Both the position numbers and the translations under genes were made by a program. The notes below the pieces were generated by a model. The model searched no databases and had not been told where the DNA came from. It saw only the letters and a list, made by a program, of their open reading frames with translations. A DNA stretch of 8,391 bases, taken from Planctomycetota bacterium. Its GTDB lineage: Bacteria > Planctomycetota > Phycisphaerae > UBA1845 > CAIVHJ01. The stretch is from positions 1-8,391 of the forward strand of contig JACZTW010000171.1 in NCBI GenBank assembly GCA_022573485.1, read 5' to 3'. Shown here piece after piece: positions 5,873-8,391 of this stretch; position 1 is the stretch's first letter; the number at the start of each line of letters is the position of its first letter.

Positions 5873-6280
5873 ATGTCCAATCCCGAAGAAAGAACGTGCA
5901 GTGATTGTGGAAGGCCTTTGGACCCTGCGGATGCGTTCTGCCGATCGTGTGGTCATGCAGCTTCAGCCCCGCCGACGGTACCGGGGGTCATCTCGCGCGG
6001 CGCCGCGGCGGAAGGGGGCGATGCCACCGGCGGACTGATTCCGTACAAGAACGTCCCGGCGCTCATGGCCTACTATTGCGGCGTGTTCTCGATCATCCCG
6101 TTCTTCCCGATCGGCATTGCGGCGTTTGTGCTGGGCATCATTGGGCTGAAGCGCCGCAAGCGCAAGCCCGTGATTCGCGGCGCAGCCCACGCCTGGATCG
6201 GCATCATCATCGGCGGCCTGTTTGGATTGATCTGGACGGCGCTCACGGGGGCAATCATCATCGCTGTACTGGCAGGGTGA
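5873..6280 (+). CDS. Small membrane protein with an N-terminal zinc ribbon and a DUF4190-like two-helix domain
   Basis: This 135-residue protein begins with a four-Cys zinc ribbon (Cys9, 12, 23, 26; CSDCG...FCRSCG). A low-complexity linker follows (about 28-55), then two hydrophobic segments (about 60-92 and 104-134) around a basic loop GLKRRKRKP. The arrangement ...YYCGVFSIIPFFPIGIAAFVLGIIGL... resembles DUF4190-type membrane domains, whose function is unknown. The zinc ribbon should face the cytosol, consistent with the positive loop, and may bind a protein or nucleic acid partner. An in-frame TGA immediately before the ATG fixes the start, and AGAGGG (5861-5866) is a fair ribosome site. 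The next gene, 43 bases on, also encodes a membrane protein with a zinc ribbon. Confidence 0.84.
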   Translation: MSNPEERTCSDCGRPLDPADAFCRSCGHAASAPPTVPGVISRGAAAEGGDATGGLIPYKNVPALMAYYCGVFSIIPFFPIGIAAFVLGIIGLKRRKRKPVIRGAAHAWIGIIIGGLFGLIWTALTGAIIIAVLAG

Positions 6281-6323
6281 ACAGCAACCAACTGCCGGAA
6301 TGCGGCACACCGTTCGATAAGCC

Positions 6324-6818
6324 ATGATGCGAAAACCGTTGGCCATTCTATCCTTCGCCGGGCTGGTCGTGAGCCTTCTGCTGTGGGGACTCAGTTACTT
6401 TCGGTTGAACACCGCCGGGCCCGGGCCGCTGGTGAATATAAATCTGGTCGGCGGCGCCCTCTTCGTCGGTGACCTGGGCATGCTGGGCTCGAGCGGGGAG
6501 AACGCTCTGCGGCGTCGGTGGGAGTTTTTCGGCTTTCGCAACTTCGAGACGCAATGGAAACCCAAGTACAAATCGAGAGGTGGGGGCGGAGTCGGCGGTG
6601 TTTGGTATGTGGTGATTCCACTGTGGATGCCGGTGTTGTTCTTCGCTGTCGTGTGGTGTTACAAGTTTCTCCTTCCTTCATTGCGCCGTCGCAGGCGCGA
6701 ACGGCTGGGCCTGTGTTTGTGTTGCGGCTATGACTTGAGAGGGTCGATAAACAGGTGTCCCGAATGCGGGCAAGAGTTTGAGAGTTTAGGAGTTGAGGGG
6801 TTGAGGATTTGGGAATGA
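6324..6818 (+). CDS. Planctomycete-type membrane protein with a C-terminal CGYDLRG zinc ribbon
   Basis: This 164-residue protein has an N-terminal membrane helix (about 5-25), a non-cytoplasmic region rich in Gly, Trp and aromatics (26-92), and a second helix (about 93-117, VWYVVIPLWMPVLFFAVVW). An Arg block (RRRRRER, 121-127) follows, then a zinc ribbon with Cys131, 134, 145 and 148 (C-x2-CGYDLRG...RCPECG). This last pattern occurs in many paralogues in planctomycete genomes; I know of no assigned function. An in-frame TAA at 6318 limits the start to the ATG at 6324 or the next codon, with no clear ribosome site. The tail ESLGVEGLRIWE is encoded by an octanucleotide repeat and is probably not part of the ancestral protein. 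Its stop is 23 bases from the stop of the convergent kinase gene. Confidence 0.85.
   Translation: MMRKPLAILSFAGLVVSLLLWGLSYFRLNTAGPGPLVNINLVGGALFVGDLGMLGSSGENALRRRWEFFGFRNFETQWKPKYKSRGGGGVGGVWYVVIPLWMPVLFFAVVWCYKFLLPSLRRRRRERLGLCLCCGYDLRGSINRCPECGQEFESLGVEGLRIWE
6774..6813 (+). repeat. Degenerate 8-bp tandem repeat, about five units
   Basis: The units are gagtttga, gagtttag, gagttgag, gggttgag and gatttggg: a C-free G/A/T tract in 8-base steps. It encodes the last dozen or so residues of the CGYDLRG protein. From memory, similar gagttgag tracts recur in planctomycete genomes. The strand asymmetry could mark slippage-prone DNA. Confidence 0.6.
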
Positions 6819-6841
6819 CTTGGGTATCGCTTGCGATCAGT

Positions 6842-8391
6842 CTAGTCGTAGGGTGGGCCGTGCCCACCCAGAACACTGGCGGGCAAGCCGCCAGTGGCAC
6901 CCCGCAAGCCTCGAGTGGCACGCCGGCGGCTGCCGTTGACGGTCCGAGCGTGCGGCGGCGGTTTGATGACGCGCGGGAGCACTTTCTGACTGGATACTAT
7001 CGCCATGCGTTCGAGGAATTCAGTGATCTCGCCGGCGGCGGCGATCGCTGCGTCGATGTCGATGGCCAGGGCTTGGGCTTGTTGGGTCACCATGGTGAGA
7101 TTGTCCATCACCGCTCCCACCCCGGCCGACCGGAGTCTGAGCAGATCGAACCGCATGGTCTGGATCGCCAGTGCGCACGATTCGAACTGTCCTTCGATTT
7201 TTTCGCGGCGCTCCACGAGGTCGGCGAGCGTTTGCCGTTGGCGCTGCATGAGATCGATCCGTCGCTCTCGTTCGGGCCCAGGACCCTGGGCCTGCAGATC
7301 GGCCAGCCTCTTGTCGAGGCTCTCGAGCGCTCCAGCGTCGACTTGCCCTTCCATCTGATTCAATGTTTGCCCGAGTTCCGTCGCCCGTTTCACCAACGAG
7401 TCGACGGTCGGGAGGATTTCTGGCAGCATCTGTTTTTCCGACTCGGGCAGTCGCTCTACCATCTGCTCGATCGCCCGGCGGTCGTTCTGAATTTGGCGAA
7501 GTTCGGTGGTGAGCTTGCCGAAATCTCCCGTTGAGACTTCGCGTCCGGCCTCAACGGGCGGAAGCTTCTTGGCGCCATCCCGCTGGCGTTTGGCCTTTGG
7601 CGCCTCGATCGCGTCGGCTGCCGGAGGTCGATGGATGATATCGCGCCAGCTATATCCGGCAGTCCACAGCTTGCCGTAGCTCGACGCCATCCCGATGCCC
7701 CAGGGAATCGCGCAGAATAAGAACCACGGGGAGTCAAGGCCGGTCAACAGGTTGAGCATCAGTAAGCTGCCGTTCACCGACACGTACGACGCGAATCCCC
7801 CACGAAAATCCCGAACGATCTTGGGCTCGCCGGATTCCGTTCCCTGGGCCGGCTGCGTTCTGGAACGCTCTCGCTGAGGTGGCCGCGCGCGGTCGCCACG
7901 CGCCAAGCGGTTGCGTGGGCGCGCGGAAGGGGACTCCCGCCTGTCGTCGTCGTCCCATTCACGCCAAGGGCGCGCGCGTTGACGGCTCCTGCTCGGACGA
8001 TCCAGGTGAGCAACGGACCGCGACGGGCGGTGGTAGGGAACCGAGGTGCGGCTCTCGAGAGCGCGGCGCAACGCATCGGCGGTTGCCCATCGATTCTCCG
8101 GATCTTTCTCGAGGCACCGCATGATGGTGGCGGCGAGTTCCTCGGGGCACTCGGGTCTCGCGATCAAAATGTCGGGCGGAGGCTCCGTGATCTGCTTCAT
8201 CAGCATCCCGGGAACCGTCGGGGCCTTGAACGGGGTCTGACCGACTAGCGTCTCGTATGCCACTACTCCCAGGGAATACAAGTCGCTCCGGGCGTCGATT
8301 TCCCGCTCGCCCGCCGCCTGCTCGGGACTCATGTAAGTGGGGGTGCCTATGGCCACGCCGGTGCCAGTGAGCGTTCCGGTCCCCGAATCGG
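6842..8391 (-). CDS. Membrane-associated Ser/Thr protein kinase: kinase domain, 2TM-like segment, coiled coil (N-terminus off the right edge)
   Basis: The frame is open to the right edge, so 515 C-terminal residues are seen; the internal GTG at 8356 is not the start. The visible part begins in the kinase activation segment (GTGTLTGTGVAIGTPTYMSPEQ), then DARSDLYSLGVVAYE and the C-lobe Arg motif KDPENRW. The glycine loop and catalytic loop lie outside the window. An Arg/Ser/Pro-rich linker follows (about 115-195), then a 2TM-like unit with two hydrophobic stretches (about 200-235; YVSVNGSLLMLNLLTG...WFLFCAIPWGIGM). A long charged region (about 290-465; LRQIQNDRRAIEQMVERL...) looks coiled-coil. 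The domains should place both the kinase and the coiled coil in the cytosol, anchored by a membrane hairpin. The last 35 or so residues are read from palindromic repeat DNA. Convergent with the upstream small genes. Confidence 0.9.
   Translation of the reverse strand, partial: DSGTGTLTGTGVAIGTPTYMSPEQAAGEREIDARSDLYSLGVVAYETLVGQTPFKAPTVPGMLMKQITEPPPDILIARPECPEELAATIMRCLEKDPENRWATADALRRALESRTSVPYHRPSRSVAHLDRPSRSRQRARPWREWDDDDRRESPSARPRNRLARGDRARPPQRERSRTQPAQGTESGEPKIVRDFRGGFASYVSVNGSLLMLNLLTGLDSPWFLFCAIPWGIGMASSYGKLWTAGYSWRDIIHRPPAADAIEAPKAKRQRDGAKKLPPVEAGREVSTGDFGKLTTELRQIQNDRRAIEQMVERLPESEKQMLPEILPTVDSLVKRATELGQTLNQMEGQVDAGALESLDKRLADLQAQGPGPERERRIDLMQRQRQTLADLVERREKIEGQFESCALAIQTMRFDLLRLRSAGVGAVMDNLTMVTQQAQALAIDIDAAIAAAGEITEFLERMAIVSSQKVLPRVIKPPPHARTVNGSRRRATRGLRGATGGLPASVLGGHGPPYD
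6851..6896. repeat. Two adjacent perfect hairpins at the convergent gene junction
   Basis: GGGTGGGC/GCCCACCC (6851-6858 with 6862-6869, 3-nt loop) is followed by CACTGGCGG/CCGCCAGTG (6874-6882 with 6888-6896, 5-nt loop). They lie within the kinase 3' coding end, just past the convergent CGYDLRG gene. They could work as a bidirectional terminator, but no T-run follows on either strand. Both sequences resemble palindromes dispersed in planctomycete genomes (from memory). Confidence 0.62.

Noticed and set aside
6809..7534. 241-codon plus-strand frame starting with a hydrophobic, signal-like N-terminus
   Set aside because: It begins in the palindromic repeats and is otherwise antisense to the coiled-coil part of the kinase. 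The signal-like start is a by-product of the repeat sequence.

Overview
The window looks like a chromosomal segment from a Planctomycetota bacterium (possibly the Phycisphaerae side). This is inferred, not proven. The signs are a GC-rich genome, a small membrane protein ending in the zinc ribbon C-x2-CGYDLRG...RCPECG that recurs in planctomycete genomes, a secreted protein built of disulfide-rich Asp/Cys repeats, two Ser/Thr protein kinases within 8 kb, and several short palindromic repeat families in the gaps and at gene ends.

Layout. At 1-1775 two minus-strand genes encode exported proteins. The first in transcription order (1775-1392) is a small protein with a carboxypeptidase-regulatory/Ig-like beta-sandwich domain. 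The second (1318 to beyond the left edge) is a Cys-rich protein with a signal peptide, CEQGEDC-type Cys motifs and at least five tandem 52-residue repeats of eight cysteines each. Positions 1776-2157 hold no convincing gene. A tRNA-Gln(CUG) lies on the minus strand at 2158-2228. Positions 2229-2867 are non-coding but structured: a 14-bp perfect palindrome sits next to a good extended -10 promoter, followed by a leader of about 340 nt with a strong hairpin, and then a GTG-started Ser/Thr kinase (2868-3770).

Positions 3771-4036 contain an inverted-repeat element of about 166 bp. Next come a class II aldolase (4037-4672) and tilS, tRNA(Ile)-lysidine synthase (4679-5737), six bases apart and in the same frame. 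The tilS 3' end runs into a MITE-like element of about 116 bp with terminal inverted repeats and nested hairpins, which supplies the stop codon. Two small membrane proteins with zinc ribbons follow (5873-6280 and 6324-6818). Convergent to them, and running off the right edge, is a second Ser/Thr kinase (8391-6842, minus) with a kinase domain, an Arg/Ser/Pro-rich linker, a two-helix 2TM-like membrane domain and a coiled-coil-rich tail.

Functionally the region mixes housekeeping genes (tRNA-Gln, tilS, probably the aldolase) with signalling kinases and exported or membrane proteins. I see no defence island, biosynthetic cluster, CRISPR array or intact transposase. The most notable features are the octacysteine repeat protein, the structured control region of the first kinase, the membrane-kinase architecture, and repetitive DNA forming the 3' coding ends of three consecutive genes.
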